Below are positions 8,536 to 16,709 of a DNA stretch of 64,000 nt, piece by piece. The notes under the pieces were generated by a model. That model worked only from the letters and a program-made list of their open reading frames with translations. It was not told the DNA's origin and did not search any database. How positions within the stretch are numbered: the first letter of the stretch is position 1; every line of letters begins with the position of its first letter. The position numbers and the translations under genes are program-made. Origin of the DNA: Anaerolineales bacterium (GTDB taxonomy: Bacteria > Chloroflexota > Anaerolineae > Anaerolineales > Villigracilaceae); contig JAHDWC010000001.1 of assembly GCA_023382575.1 (NCBI GenBank), forward strand, positions 23,726 through 87,725. The letters run 5' to 3'.

Positions 8536-8554
8536 CGTTTAGAAAGGAGACTTT

Positions 8555-9205
8555 ATGTCAACTCGAAATACCTCTATCATCGTCCTATCCCTCATCGCGA
8601 TCTCCATTGTTGCTGGCGTTTTGTTATGGAACCAACTCCCTGACCAAATGGCATCTCACTGGAATGCCAACGATCAGGTGGACGGGTATATGCCAAAATT
8701 CTGGGGTGTGTTTATGATGCCGCTCATGGTGCTGGGAATGTATATCTTATTCCTGGTTATCCCCGGCATTGACCCGCTCAAAGCCAACATCGCCCAATTC
8801 CGCGGCGCATTCAACCTGTTCATCGTGCTGATCTCTGTGTTCATGCTCTACATCCACGGGCTGACACTGGCATGGAGCCTTGGGTATCAGGATTTCAAGA
8901 TGAGCGCAGCCATGCTACCCTTTATGGGCGTGCTATTCATATTCATCGGCTACATGTTAAGACAGGCAAAGCGCAACTTCTTCATCGGAATTCGGACGCC
9001 CTGGACGCTCTCCAGTGATACCGTTTGGGAGAAAACGCATCAACTGGGCTCGGTCCTGTTCATGGTTTCAGGAGCCTTAGCCTTCATTGGAAGTTTTCTC
9101 GGCGGCGAGTTGGCTTTCTGGTTGTTCTTCGTCCCGTTGATGGGGTCTGCTCTCTTTTTGGTAATCTACTCGTATATCCTGTATAGGAGCGAGACACATA
9201 GCTAA
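8555..9205 (+). CDS. SdpI-family membrane protein with DUF1648 domain
   Basis: The 216-residue protein has six hydrophobic spans. The first part carries the DUF1648 signature LPDQMASHWNANDQVDGYMPKF between helices 1 and 2, and the later part carries the SdpI-type loop KRNFFIGIRTPWTLSSDTVWEKTHQLG. Bacillus SdpI is an immunity protein against the SdpC killing toxin, but most homologues are uncharacterised. A ribosome binding site (GAAAGGAG) precedes the ATG. It lies between two parS-like sites in an operon of envelope proteins. Confidence 0.88.
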   Translation: MSTRNTSIIVLSLIAISIVAGVLLWNQLPDQMASHWNANDQVDGYMPKFWGVFMMPLMVLGMYILFLVIPGIDPLKANIAQFRGAFNLFIVLISVFMLYIHGLTLAWSLGYQDFKMSAAMLPFMGVLFIFIGYMLRQAKRNFFIGIRTPWTLSSDTVWEKTHQLGSVLFMVSGALAFIGSFLGGELAFWLFFVPLMGSALFLVIYSYILYRSETHS

Positions 9206-9206
9206 C

Positions 9207-9241
9207 ACAAAAGTGCGTGTCTCACCGGCACGCACTTTTGT
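9207..9241 (+). terminator. Intra-operon hairpin overlapping parS site 2
   Basis: A perfect 13-bp stem (9207-9219 with 9229-9241) has a 9-base loop, begins 2 bases after the SdpI-like stop and has its 3' arm merging into parS site 2. Only TTT follows, so it may be a weak terminator or an mRNA-stabilising hairpin rather than a full stop. Confidence 0.5.
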
Positions 9242-9254
9242 TTCACGTGAAACA
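9239..9254. other. parS-like ParB-binding site 2 (perfect match)
   Basis: TGTTTCACGTGAAACA is a perfect 16-bp palindrome identical to the conserved bacterial parS consensus. It lies between the SdpI-like gene and the DUF4177 gene, directly before the ribosome binding site AAAGGAG. Together with site 1 it forms a pair in short intergenic gaps. parS sites cluster near replication origins, and a candidate origin lies about 24 kb to the right. Confidence 0.85.
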
Positions 9255-9266
9255 AAGGAGACAACC

Positions 9267-9503
9267 ATGAACAATAACGAGCTGCCCAAATGGGAATACC
9301 GCGTACAAACGGTCGGCGGATTCTGGTCTGGTGTCAAGGCAGAAGAACTGGAGCAACTGCTCAATGACTGGGGTGTGGAAGGCTGGGAAGTCGTCTCCAC
9401 ACATGTGCTTGAGAACCAGAACAAGATTAACGTCATTGCCAAACGCCCGCTAACCCGTGAGACGATCCGTCAACGCTCAATGCCGCAATATAAGTATTCG
9501 TGA
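9267..9503 (+). CDS. DUF4177 protein
   Basis: The product is 78 residues and cytosolic. The signature is WEYRVQTVGG followed by ELEQLLNDWGVEGWEVVSTHV, as in DUF4177 proteins, small alpha/beta proteins of unknown role. The start is set at the ATG 6 bases after AAAGGAG; an upstream in-frame start would place codons across the parS site. The stop is 6 bases before the CPBP gene, so the two are translationally linked. Confidence 0.85.
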   Translation: MNNNELPKWEYRVQTVGGFWSGVKAEELEQLLNDWGVEGWEVVSTHVLENQNKINVIAKRPLTRETIRQRSMPQYKYS

Positions 9504-9509
9504 GGAAAA

Positions 9510-10427
9510 ATGATCGAAAGAAAAAATATCACCTGGTTTTTAGTTATCGCGTTTCTATTTTCGTGGAGCCTGTTCCTTGCGCCACTCGCGCTTGGTGACA
9601 TGGACGCAACAACCAAGCAATTGGTATATCAAGGGCTCTGGGCTCTTGGCATGTGGGGACCCGGATTAGCAGCCATCTTCGTCACGCTATTCGTGGTGAG
9701 AAAGCCATTCAGCAGTCTGCGGTTAAATACACTGGGACCCAAGCGCTACTATGTGTGGGCTTGGCTTCTTCCGCCTGTGCTCACAATCATCGGCGGCTTA
9801 TTTACCCTAGCATTCGGAATCGCCAAACTCGATTTGAATTTCACAATGATCCGCACAGCGATGGAAACCGCAGCTGGCGGAGGCGAAGTCCCCGTCATGG
9901 CAATTGTTCTATCCCAAGTTCTGCTCGGGTTAACCTTGGGTCCTGTGTTCAATATGTTGTTCACCATGGGAGAAGAACTTGGCTGGCGCGGATATTTACT
10001 TCCACAACTACTGCCACTAGGTCAATGGAAAGCCGTCTTGCTGAGCGGGATCATCTGGGGCGTTTGGCATGCACCTGTCATCGTACAGGGACATAACTAT
10101 CCGGGATATCCCATCCTTGGTGTATTTATGATGATCGTGTTCTGTGTGTTACTGGGTACGATCATCTCATGGATGTATATCAATACGAAGAGTCCCTGGG
10201 TAGCTGCATTGGCTCACGGGTCGATCAACGCGATTGCTGGATTGCCTATCCTTTTCTTAGAGCCCGGATTTGATATGGCCTTGGGCGGATCTCTCGCCGC
10301 ACCGACCGCGTGGATCGGGATGGCATTATTCATCGCATGGCTGGTCTGGACAAAGCGCTTCCCAGTGAACGGTCAGGCAGAAAACACAAAGATCTCTATG
10401 GGTGCGTCTGAAGCGAAAGCTATATAG
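9510..10427 (+). CDS. CPBP-family intramembrane metalloprotease
   Basis: The protein is 305 residues with about eight membrane helices. The CPBP (Abi/CAAX-type) motifs are present: motif 1 MGEELGWRGYLLPQL with the paired glutamates and arginine, motif 2 IIWGVWHAPVI with the zinc-ligand histidine, and motif 3 ALAHGSINAI. Relatives process prenylated proteins in eukaryotes, and in bacteria several give self-immunity to bacteriocins. It is the last gene of the GntR-slipin-SdpI-like operon, and its combination with an SdpI-like protein suggests protection against a membrane-active toxin (inference). Confidence 0.9.
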   Translation: MIERKNITWFLVIAFLFSWSLFLAPLALGDMDATTKQLVYQGLWALGMWGPGLAAIFVTLFVVRKPFSSLRLNTLGPKRYYVWAWLLPPVLTIIGGLFTLAFGIAKLDLNFTMIRTAMETAAGGGEVPVMAIVLSQVLLGLTLGPVFNMLFTMGEELGWRGYLLPQLLPLGQWKAVLLSGIIWGVWHAPVIVQGHNYPGYPILGVFMMIVFCVLLGTIISWMYINTKSPWVAALAHGSINAIAGLPILFLEPGFDMALGGSLAAPTAWIGMALFIAWLVWTKRFPVNGQAENTKISMGASEAKAI

Positions 10428-10455
10428 AACATTTGTTCTGTATCAATTTATTAAA

Positions 10456-10483
10456 AATGGGCGACTCAACATCGCCCATTTTT
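10456..10483. terminator. Bidirectional terminator between convergent genes
   Basis: A 9-bp stem (10456-10464 with 10472-10480) with a 7-base loop is flanked by A5 on the left and T8 on the right. It can therefore end both the CPBP operon from the left and the minus-strand PEP/pyruvate-binding gene from the right. Confidence 0.88.
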
Positions 10484-10484
10484 T

Positions 10485-12860
10485 TTATTCCAAACCAGAT
10501 GGAGCCGCACCAAGCAGTGGAGTCTCATTTTCAGGTTCAGGTGCTTCCTTAACCAGGAAAGCGACCGCCCGCCCTTTGTTTGCATCCATCAATAAATCCA
10601 TGTGTGTGTTGGGACGATAATCACTCACAGCGATCAACTTCAACGCCGCGACCACACGCGGGTTTTCAATGGAGATAAATTTCATAAGTTGATTCTGAGT
10701 CTTGTAAAAGAAATCGCGTTTGAAGGTGGCATTCGCATCATCAAGAAAAACCGCCAGCGGATAAATGTTTGCTTCCATCAAGTCTTGAAAGAAATGAGTT
10801 CCAAACGATGGTTCGGGCGAACCACCCACTTTCTCTCCGGCAAGTTCGATCAATGCGCGCGAATTGTAAATATCACTGTACGCGACGTGCACCCCAAGAT
10901 CCGGCGTGGATGTACCCCAGCGACCAGGTCCAACTGCTATGAAGGTTTCGCCTTTGAGCGCAGAATTGAGTTGACCGATGGCGCGTTCCAGTTGTGTACG
11001 CTCCTCCTGCGTCTCAAGCCTGAAATATCCTTCTGGCGGGACATAGAGAACATAACGGATAGTTTCCACCGCGCCATGCGGAACCATGGTCTGCGAGGAA
11101 AAGATGATGTCTTCGTCATCCAAGTCATTGGGAATTTGAATGTCTGCTGCGCCTTGAATATGACTCTGCGGACGGCATTGTAAAAGTGTAATGCGCACTT
11201 CAGGTTGATCATCGGGATGGACGATCTGCACAGTGAACTCGGTATCTACAGGGGAGCCGTAATTCGCTTCAAGCAGAGACAACGCCGCACGCATGGAAGC
11301 CGCAAAAGGTGTACGGGCGAGTAAACCGTCAAAGGTGATGACCATCTTTTCGGTCGGGGCGAGGCGGGAACGAATCGGAACCAGACTCCCTTCATCCTCC
11401 ACCTGCGCGATGTACCGCAACGGCTCATAATCTGGATCTAAAACTTCGTGAGCAGGAACAGTCGTAAAGGTATTCGCTTCGAGATCAATCGCATCGATGT
11501 TTTGCTGAGAATAACGCTTGATGGTACGCACATCGGATGATGAATGCAAACGCGGATGACTCAACGCCACGAGGCGCGGATAATCATCGGCAAGCATATC
11601 GACAGCGCGTGTCCCCAATCCCCAAACAAGACGCAGAAACCCTTCATCTTGTTTGATCTGCGGTGACCAACGGTACAGATTACGGCTGAATGCAACTCCA
11701 GCTGCATGCGGGAAGTAATAACGTCCAGCCCTCTCGCCTTCTACGATTTGAATGAGGATGCCAATGCGTTCATCATAATCTGCCAGTTCTTTGTGATGAC
11801 GATACATCAGCGCATCAGGATTCAAGACGCTGGCATAGATATTCGCAATGGCTTTGATCAACGCAGACAGCCGCGTGTCGTGGTCACCTTGATTAGGCAG
11901 GAAGATACTTTCATATTTTCCGGCAAAGGAAGTTCCAAAGTTATCTTCCAGCAAACTGGAAGAGCGGACGATCAACGGGCGGGCTTCCGCTTCGGTGAGA
12001 ATGCGGTCGAGGTTGTCGATGATCTCAGCCGGGAATTGTCCCTTGGAAAAATCCGCGCACAACATGGGATAGTCCGCACGCATTTGGTCTTCGGTTTTAT
12101 ATTTCTGGTCGTTCCAATGAATAAGATCATTGAAGGTCAGGAAGTTGTAAAAAACATCAGAACCAAGATAATACGAAACGGGAAGCCTGAAGCGCTCACG
12201 AAGTTCAGGCGGAGCCGTCTCTTTGAGCACGCGCATCGCGAGCAGCATTCCCGCCGCCTTGCCGCCAATCTTCCCGCCGCCGATCTTGCGCATGCGAATA
12301 TCCCGCAAGTCTTCCACTTTGAACCATTGACGTGCGATCTTGATGTACTTCAACTGGTCGCTAATCATTGTGCGGATGAGGACGGCTTTCAATTCCTGCA
12401 AACGCGCTTCATAGCGTTGACGTTCCTTCGCCGGCATGGCTTCGATCATCTCCGCCTGCTCAAAAAGCATATCCTGCGGCGCAAGCTCCGGGTTGAACCA
12501 GATGAACTCCACATCGGTATTGCCGCGTTCCGCCAGCATCTTGCGGACGATGTATTCAAATTCCTCATACGGCAGGTTGTAAGCAAAATAAAAATCGGTC
12601 AACGAATCGCGGACGCGCAGCAGGCGCTCCTCCCATACATCTGACCGCTCTTCTTCATAAGGATTATGCAATCCTTCACGCGCCTGTGACTCGATTGCCT
12701 TCTGTCGCGCCTCCGCATCAAACGCAGACCGGGTGATGATTCCACGTGCAAAGAGTGCCTTACGCATATAGTGACGGATGCGCCGGCTCAAAATGGGATA
12801 TTGACTCAAAGCAAGCAAAATCTTGATGACATTATCGGCGGAAATGCTGGGAAAGGTCAT
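10485..12860 (-). CDS. PEP/pyruvate-binding domain protein (PPDK N-terminal type)
   Basis: The protein is 791 residues. The central part matches the ATP-grasp nucleotide-binding domain of PEP synthase and pyruvate phosphate dikinase: IGGGKIGGKAAGMLLA, then PLIVRSSSLLEDNFGTSFAGKYES, and ANIYASVLNPDALMYR. No phosphohistidine swivel domain (TxxGGxxSHxAI) or PEP-utilising barrel is visible, so it cannot be a complete PEP synthase. The N-terminal 190 residues are a helical region I do not recognise. Such truncated proteins are seen in Chloroflexota; a substrate-phosphorylating or sensing role is possible but unproven. Confidence 0.8.
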   Translation of the reverse strand: MTFPSISADNVIKILLALSQYPILSRRIRHYMRKALFARGIITRSAFDAEARQKAIESQAREGLHNPYEEERSDVWEERLLRVRDSLTDFYFAYNLPYEEFEYIVRKMLAERGNTDVEFIWFNPELAPQDMLFEQAEMIEAMPAKERQRYEARLQELKAVLIRTMISDQLKYIKIARQWFKVEDLRDIRMRKIGGGKIGGKAAGMLLAMRVLKETAPPELRERFRLPVSYYLGSDVFYNFLTFNDLIHWNDQKYKTEDQMRADYPMLCADFSKGQFPAEIIDNLDRILTEAEARPLIVRSSSLLEDNFGTSFAGKYESIFLPNQGDHDTRLSALIKAIANIYASVLNPDALMYRHHKELADYDERIGILIQIVEGERAGRYYFPHAAGVAFSRNLYRWSPQIKQDEGFLRLVWGLGTRAVDMLADDYPRLVALSHPRLHSSSDVRTIKRYSQQNIDAIDLEANTFTTVPAHEVLDPDYEPLRYIAQVEDEGSLVPIRSRLAPTEKMVITFDGLLARTPFAASMRAALSLLEANYGSPVDTEFTVQIVHPDDQPEVRITLLQCRPQSHIQGAADIQIPNDLDDEDIIFSSQTMVPHGAVETIRYVLYVPPEGYFRLETQEERTQLERAIGQLNSALKGETFIAVGPGRWGTSTPDLGVHVAYSDIYNSRALIELAGEKVGGSPEPSFGTHFFQDLMEANIYPLAVFLDDANATFKRDFFYKTQNQLMKFISIENPRVVAALKLIAVSDYRPNTHMDLLMDANKGRAVAFLVKEAPEPENETPLLGAAPSGLE

Positions 12861-12902
12861 GGGCTTCTCGCTTGTACTGGAAGATGGCTATATGATAACA
12901 AA

Positions 12903-12931
12903 AATCCGCCAGAGACAATCTCTGGCGGATT
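12903..12931 (-). terminator. Terminator after dnaN
   Basis: A 13-bp perfect stem (12903-12915 with 12919-12931) closes a 3-base loop 15 bases after the dnaN stop. On the minus strand it is followed by ATTTTTG, giving a short U tract. It separates dnaN from the PEP/pyruvate-binding gene. Confidence 0.8.
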
Positions 12932-12945
12932 CGTTTCATCGGAAT

Positions 12946-14079
12946 TTATCCCAAATGCATCGGCATGATGACATGCAGGAAGTTATCGTCGCCCACCGGC
13001 TTGACCACACCGGGCGCATTGGGAGCAGTCGTCTCCAGCGCCACATTTGGCGTACGAATGACTTCCAACGCCTCACGCAGGAACTTGACGTTGAACGCGA
13101 TCAACACGCCGCTGCCGTCCACTGTCGCTTCGACGATGGTTTCGTTCTTGCCGGTCTCTTCCGAGGTCGCGGAAATTTCCACCTCACTTGGCTGCATCTC
13201 GCCATTGGATTGTTTAATGTCCAAACGCGCCACGTTCGAGCCTTCGCGTGCAAATATCTCTGCCTGTTTACAGGCCTTGAGCAGTGCCGCCGTCGAAACC
13301 AACGTGCGTGACTTGTAATTGCGCGGAATGATCTGGTGATAATCGGGGAAGGTCCCTTCGATCAACTGTGAGACGACTTCCACATCCTTCACGCGGAAGA
13401 GGACTTGTCCGCGCTGCTTGGGCACAACCATGTAGATGGGTTCTTCCGGATCATGTGCGACGCGTGCCAGCTCATTCAACGCGCGCGCCGGGATGATGAT
13501 GTTAATCGGCTGGGGCACTGCCTGCGATAACTGTGCTTTCCGCACAGAGAGACGGAAGCCATCCGCCGCCGCCATCGTGACCTTATCCTTCTCAACATTC
13601 ATCAACACGCCCATCAACACTGGGCGGGCTTCATCGGTCGAAGCGGCGAACGCTACTTGCTGGATCATCTCTTTGAAGTCAGCCACATTCAACTGGACAG
13701 CACCCTGCATCTCCGGAGTCGGAAGCGGGGGAAATTCCTGAGCGTCGATGCACTTAATGTCATTATTCGATGAACCACTTTGCAGATGCAAACTTTGCGT
13801 CTTCGTATCGAGCATGAGTTGAACTTGATCGCCCGGCAGGGTATTCACCAAATCTGAAAACGTCCGCGAAGGGACAGTTGTTGACCCGTTCTCATCGATG
13901 CGCGCAGGAATCCAACAGGTGATTCCCAACTCAAGATTCGTGGCGGAAAGACGCAGGCGTCCTTCGTCGGTTGCGATCAGAATATTCGATAAAACAGGCA
14001 AAGTACTGCGCGGCGATACAGCGCGCGAAACAATACTCAAACCGCGGGCAAGGTTCTCTTGAAGGACTGTTACTTTCAT
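12946..14079 (-). CDS. dnaN: DNA polymerase III beta subunit (sliding clamp)
   Basis: DnaN forms the dimeric ring that holds replicative polymerase on DNA. At 377 residues it has the normal length and three-domain layout. It begins MKVTVLQENLARGLSIVSRAV, and family motifs include TLPVLSNILIATDEGRLRLSATNLELGI, DEARPVLMGVLM and AADGFRLSVRKA. The C-terminus ends in a MPMHLG-like clamp tail. dnaA and recF, its usual neighbours at the origin, are not adjacent here; upstream on the same strand is a DUF5671 membrane protein. The proposed origin in this window is about 20 kb away. Confidence 0.97.
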   Translation of the reverse strand: MKVTVLQENLARGLSIVSRAVSPRSTLPVLSNILIATDEGRLRLSATNLELGITCWIPARIDENGSTTVPSRTFSDLVNTLPGDQVQLMLDTKTQSLHLQSGSSNNDIKCIDAQEFPPLPTPEMQGAVQLNVADFKEMIQQVAFAASTDEARPVLMGVLMNVEKDKVTMAAADGFRLSVRKAQLSQAVPQPINIIIPARALNELARVAHDPEEPIYMVVPKQRGQVLFRVKDVEVVSQLIEGTFPDYHQIIPRNYKSRTLVSTAALLKACKQAEIFAREGSNVARLDIKQSNGEMQPSEVEISATSEETGKNETIVEATVDGSGVLIAFNVKFLREALEVIRTPNVALETTAPNAPGVVKPVGDDNFLHVIMPMHLG

Positions 14080-14131
14080 GGTTCATCGCCTCGAATCAAA
14101 GTTTTCAAAAGTATATCATTAAGACGAAAGT

Positions 14132-14154
14132 AGGTCACGCTTCACACGTGACCT
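14132..14154 (-). terminator. Hairpin after the DUF5671 gene
   Basis: An 8-bp stem (14132-14139 with 14147-14154) lies 6 bases after the stop of the membrane protein gene. The following minus-strand bases contain only scattered T, so it is at best a weak terminator between that gene and dnaN. Confidence 0.4.
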
Positions 14155-14160
14155 CCTCGC

Positions 14161-16074
14161 TTAGAACCCGGTTACCATCGAAATTCCGAACAACATCAGC
14201 ATCAATAACACTTGCAGGGCGAACAAGGCCGCGAACACATAGGCCACATACATCCAAACTGGCGTCGAGCGTTTGGCAGACCGCGGGCGGACGTCCTGCC
14301 CCTCTGCCATTGCCTTGGCGGAATCCGCTGTCTGCTCGAAATCGCTCATCCAAAAAACGCCCGCCGCCTCATCACTGACGATGAGTTTGTTGCCACGAAA
14401 CGAGCGCAGCCACGCCTCGAGCTTTTCCGGCGTATTTACCGCCAGTGAACCGGGCAAGATCACAGCTTCTGCTGTGAGGTCGGCAGGAACCCCCTCGCTG
14501 ATGTTGACCACTGTCACGGGTACATCTGATGCGCGTTTGGCAAACACCGCTCTAACAGATTCACCAAACTTTCCATCTTGATCAAATATCAAAACTTTGA
14601 ATTGCGACTGCTTCTCCGCCAAAACATCGGCACGAGCAGCACCATCCTTTCGCAAAGCGAAGAGGTGATACAACAACAGCACGACGAACACCGCCAACTG
14701 TAGAAATTCATTGAGCACATCTTTCAACACCCCGGATAAAGAACTGCCCAATGCGGTATTGATCAGATTGAAGACCAACGTCCCGGCTGCGATCATGCCA
14801 CCAATGACAGCGACGAACAACACAAAATATAAATAGGATTTGCGAATGACTGAACGACGGGCATGATCTCCAGCATCGCTGGTTTCCAATGCCTGCGCCT
14901 GGACGGTTCGCCACGTCATCAGCCAGAGGGGCAGACCAACTGCCAGCGTAGCCAGCGCGCCCGAAAGCGGCTCCTGGAATCCGCTCTCGCTAAGATAACT
15001 CCCTCCCAGCATCAGGTCGATCATGACCGAGAAAAGAGAAATCATCCCGAAAACCGTCGCGCCCAACCCCAGCAGAGACAGGATGTACGAAAACAGTCTC
15101 TGCTTTCCGGCGCGACGCGGCGCATTCTCGTCAAAGGAAAATTGCTGACTCAGCCATTTTCCATAATACGCCCAGATCGCCCCAAACGGCACACCGACAG
15201 AAATGGGTCCGCCGATTTCCTGAAAGAACTCCGCCCAGTCCTTGCCTGCGCCAAGAATTTGCATCAAGATCATGTAGATCAAATTGCCGCCCGCAACCAG
15301 CGAGACGATCACACCACCCAATGCAAGCAGATAGAGAATGCCGAGGCGTAGATACGATTCCTTTTCAGCAGAATCAGCCAACGCATCTTGAACGATGCGC
15401 CATGAAAAGACCCAAATGGGAGTTCCGATCACCAGCAATGCAGTCGCATTAATGGCGACTTCCCTACCAATTTGTCCAAGGACATTTGAGGGCAATGTGA
15501 AGGCGTAAGTCAACGCTTGCTGTGCGCCATAGGCGGTGATGAACAGACCGTAGACAACCCAGACGAAACGATACAGGCGGCGGATCTCTGCGAAATTTTC
15601 GGTTTCAGTCAGCGACTTCCAATTGGATTTGAGCACATTCCAAAAATAGGCGGCGATGAGCAGGTTGATGAGAATGGCAATGAGGTTATCCAGCCAGGAT
15701 TGCGTCCCACCGACAACGGCACGATAGGTGTAAAGATTGGCTGTCGAAAGGAAGGCGCGGTTGATCAGCGCCAGTAAATTCTGCACAACAGGAATCAACG
15801 TGCCAAGCAGAATCCCATATAAAAAGATGGCTCGAATGCTGGCGGAATTTTCCTCGGCATCGTTGGCAGAGGCGCGCTGTGACCAGCCCCAATGAATCAA
15901 AAAGATGGGCACTCCTACTAGAATCAGCGCCAAGGCTTGCGCCAGGTTGGATGCGTTGTCTGAAACATCCTGCGGGTTGAGGATGGAGCGCAGCAAACCG
16001 ATCATGCCCCACAGCACCACTTCGATGCTGATAAAGGCAACGACGTAAAAATAGAGTCGACGAATTGTTTTCAT
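14161..16074 (-). CDS. Multi-pass membrane protein with six DUF5671-like units
   Basis: The 637-residue protein contains six repeats of a two-helix unit that opens with an Arg/aromatic stretch, for example RRLYFYVVAFISIEVVLWG, IRAIFLYGILLGTLIPVVQ, YLRLGILYLLALGGVIVS, RLFSYILSLLGLGATVFG and RKSYLYFVLFVAVIGG. This matches the DUF5671 family. After the last unit comes a soluble segment (about 490-600) with a receiver-like pattern (FKVLIFDQDGKFGESVRAVF) and then a final membrane helix. Function is unknown. It is followed 23 bases upstream in the genome by a small membrane-tethered protein gene, probably co-transcribed. Confidence 0.7.
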   Translation of the reverse strand: MKTIRRLYFYVVAFISIEVVLWGMIGLLRSILNPQDVSDNASNLAQALALILVGVPIFLIHWGWSQRASANDAEENSASIRAIFLYGILLGTLIPVVQNLLALINRAFLSTANLYTYRAVVGGTQSWLDNLIAILINLLIAAYFWNVLKSNWKSLTETENFAEIRRLYRFVWVVYGLFITAYGAQQALTYAFTLPSNVLGQIGREVAINATALLVIGTPIWVFSWRIVQDALADSAEKESYLRLGILYLLALGGVIVSLVAGGNLIYMILMQILGAGKDWAEFFQEIGGPISVGVPFGAIWAYYGKWLSQQFSFDENAPRRAGKQRLFSYILSLLGLGATVFGMISLFSVMIDLMLGGSYLSESGFQEPLSGALATLAVGLPLWLMTWRTVQAQALETSDAGDHARRSVIRKSYLYFVLFVAVIGGMIAAGTLVFNLINTALGSSLSGVLKDVLNEFLQLAVFVVLLLYHLFALRKDGAARADVLAEKQSQFKVLIFDQDGKFGESVRAVFAKRASDVPVTVVNISEGVPADLTAEAVILPGSLAVNTPEKLEAWLRSFRGNKLIVSDEAAGVFWMSDFEQTADSAKAMAEGQDVRPRSAKRSTPVWMYVAYVFAALFALQVLLMLMLFGISMVTGF

Positions 16075-16096
16075 ATTTTTATCGCTTCACAACCAA

Positions 16097-16570
16097 TTAT
16101 GGTTTGTACGGTTCCTGATACCAATTCCAATCCCAAAAGTTATACGGCATGGAACTGACCTTCCACTCACCAGCCTGTTCCACCAACAAAGCGCGGTCTG
16201 AGTTGCCGGTGCGGGTGGAGAATGGATCGTTGAACGAATAGTACAACGTCAGGCTGACCGTCGCTTCATCGCCGATGATTTGGGACTCCCCAATATCCAC
16301 GCCGACGTTACCCGGACTGACCATGCCATTGAAAAAGGATTGACGGAATTCCTCGTACGTGGGCTTGTTCTCCAGATCCGCGAGATAGCCATATGCCTTC
16401 TCGTAATCCTTGTTCAGCACGGCCAATACATAATTATTGGCGACCCCTTCGGGCACATCGTCGGCGATGTAATCGCGTTTGTCCTGACGGGTGAAGAACA
16501 ATCCCAACGCCAGAAGGATGAGCAGACCAATCCCGATCAAAATGCCCGTGAGAAAACGATCTTGTTTCAT
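16097..16570 (-). CDS. Membrane-anchored NTF2-like (DUF4878-like) protein
   Basis: The protein is 157 residues. An N-terminal membrane helix (ILIGIGLLILLALGLFF, about 10-27) is followed by a short linker and a domain that reads like an NTF2/DUF4878 fold: VLAVLNKDYEKAYGYLADLE, YEEFRQSFFNGM, then strands ending in the WKVSSMPYNFWDW stretch. Such domains are common extracytoplasmic modules with no catalytic residues. The start is the ATG at 16570, with GGAGGTAATT just upstream; a longer upstream frame lacks a ribosome binding site. It probably leads the operon with the DUF5671 gene. Confidence 0.7.
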   Translation of the reverse strand: MKQDRFLTGILIGIGLLILLALGLFFTRQDKRDYIADDVPEGVANNYVLAVLNKDYEKAYGYLADLENKPTYEEFRQSFFNGMVSPGNVGVDIGESQIIGDEATVSLTLYYSFNDPFSTRTGNSDRALLVEQAGEWKVSSMPYNFWDWNWYQEPYKP

Positions 16571-16709
16571 AGAATTACCTCCAAGTTTCAACTTTAACTT
16601 TACTCCATAATTGACCGAAAAATAAGAGGAAAAGTTCCATCTCCAGCAGGGTTTTCCGGCATCCAATCACGGTATACTTAATCCATCTTTTCATCAAGGA
16701 GATGAACCC

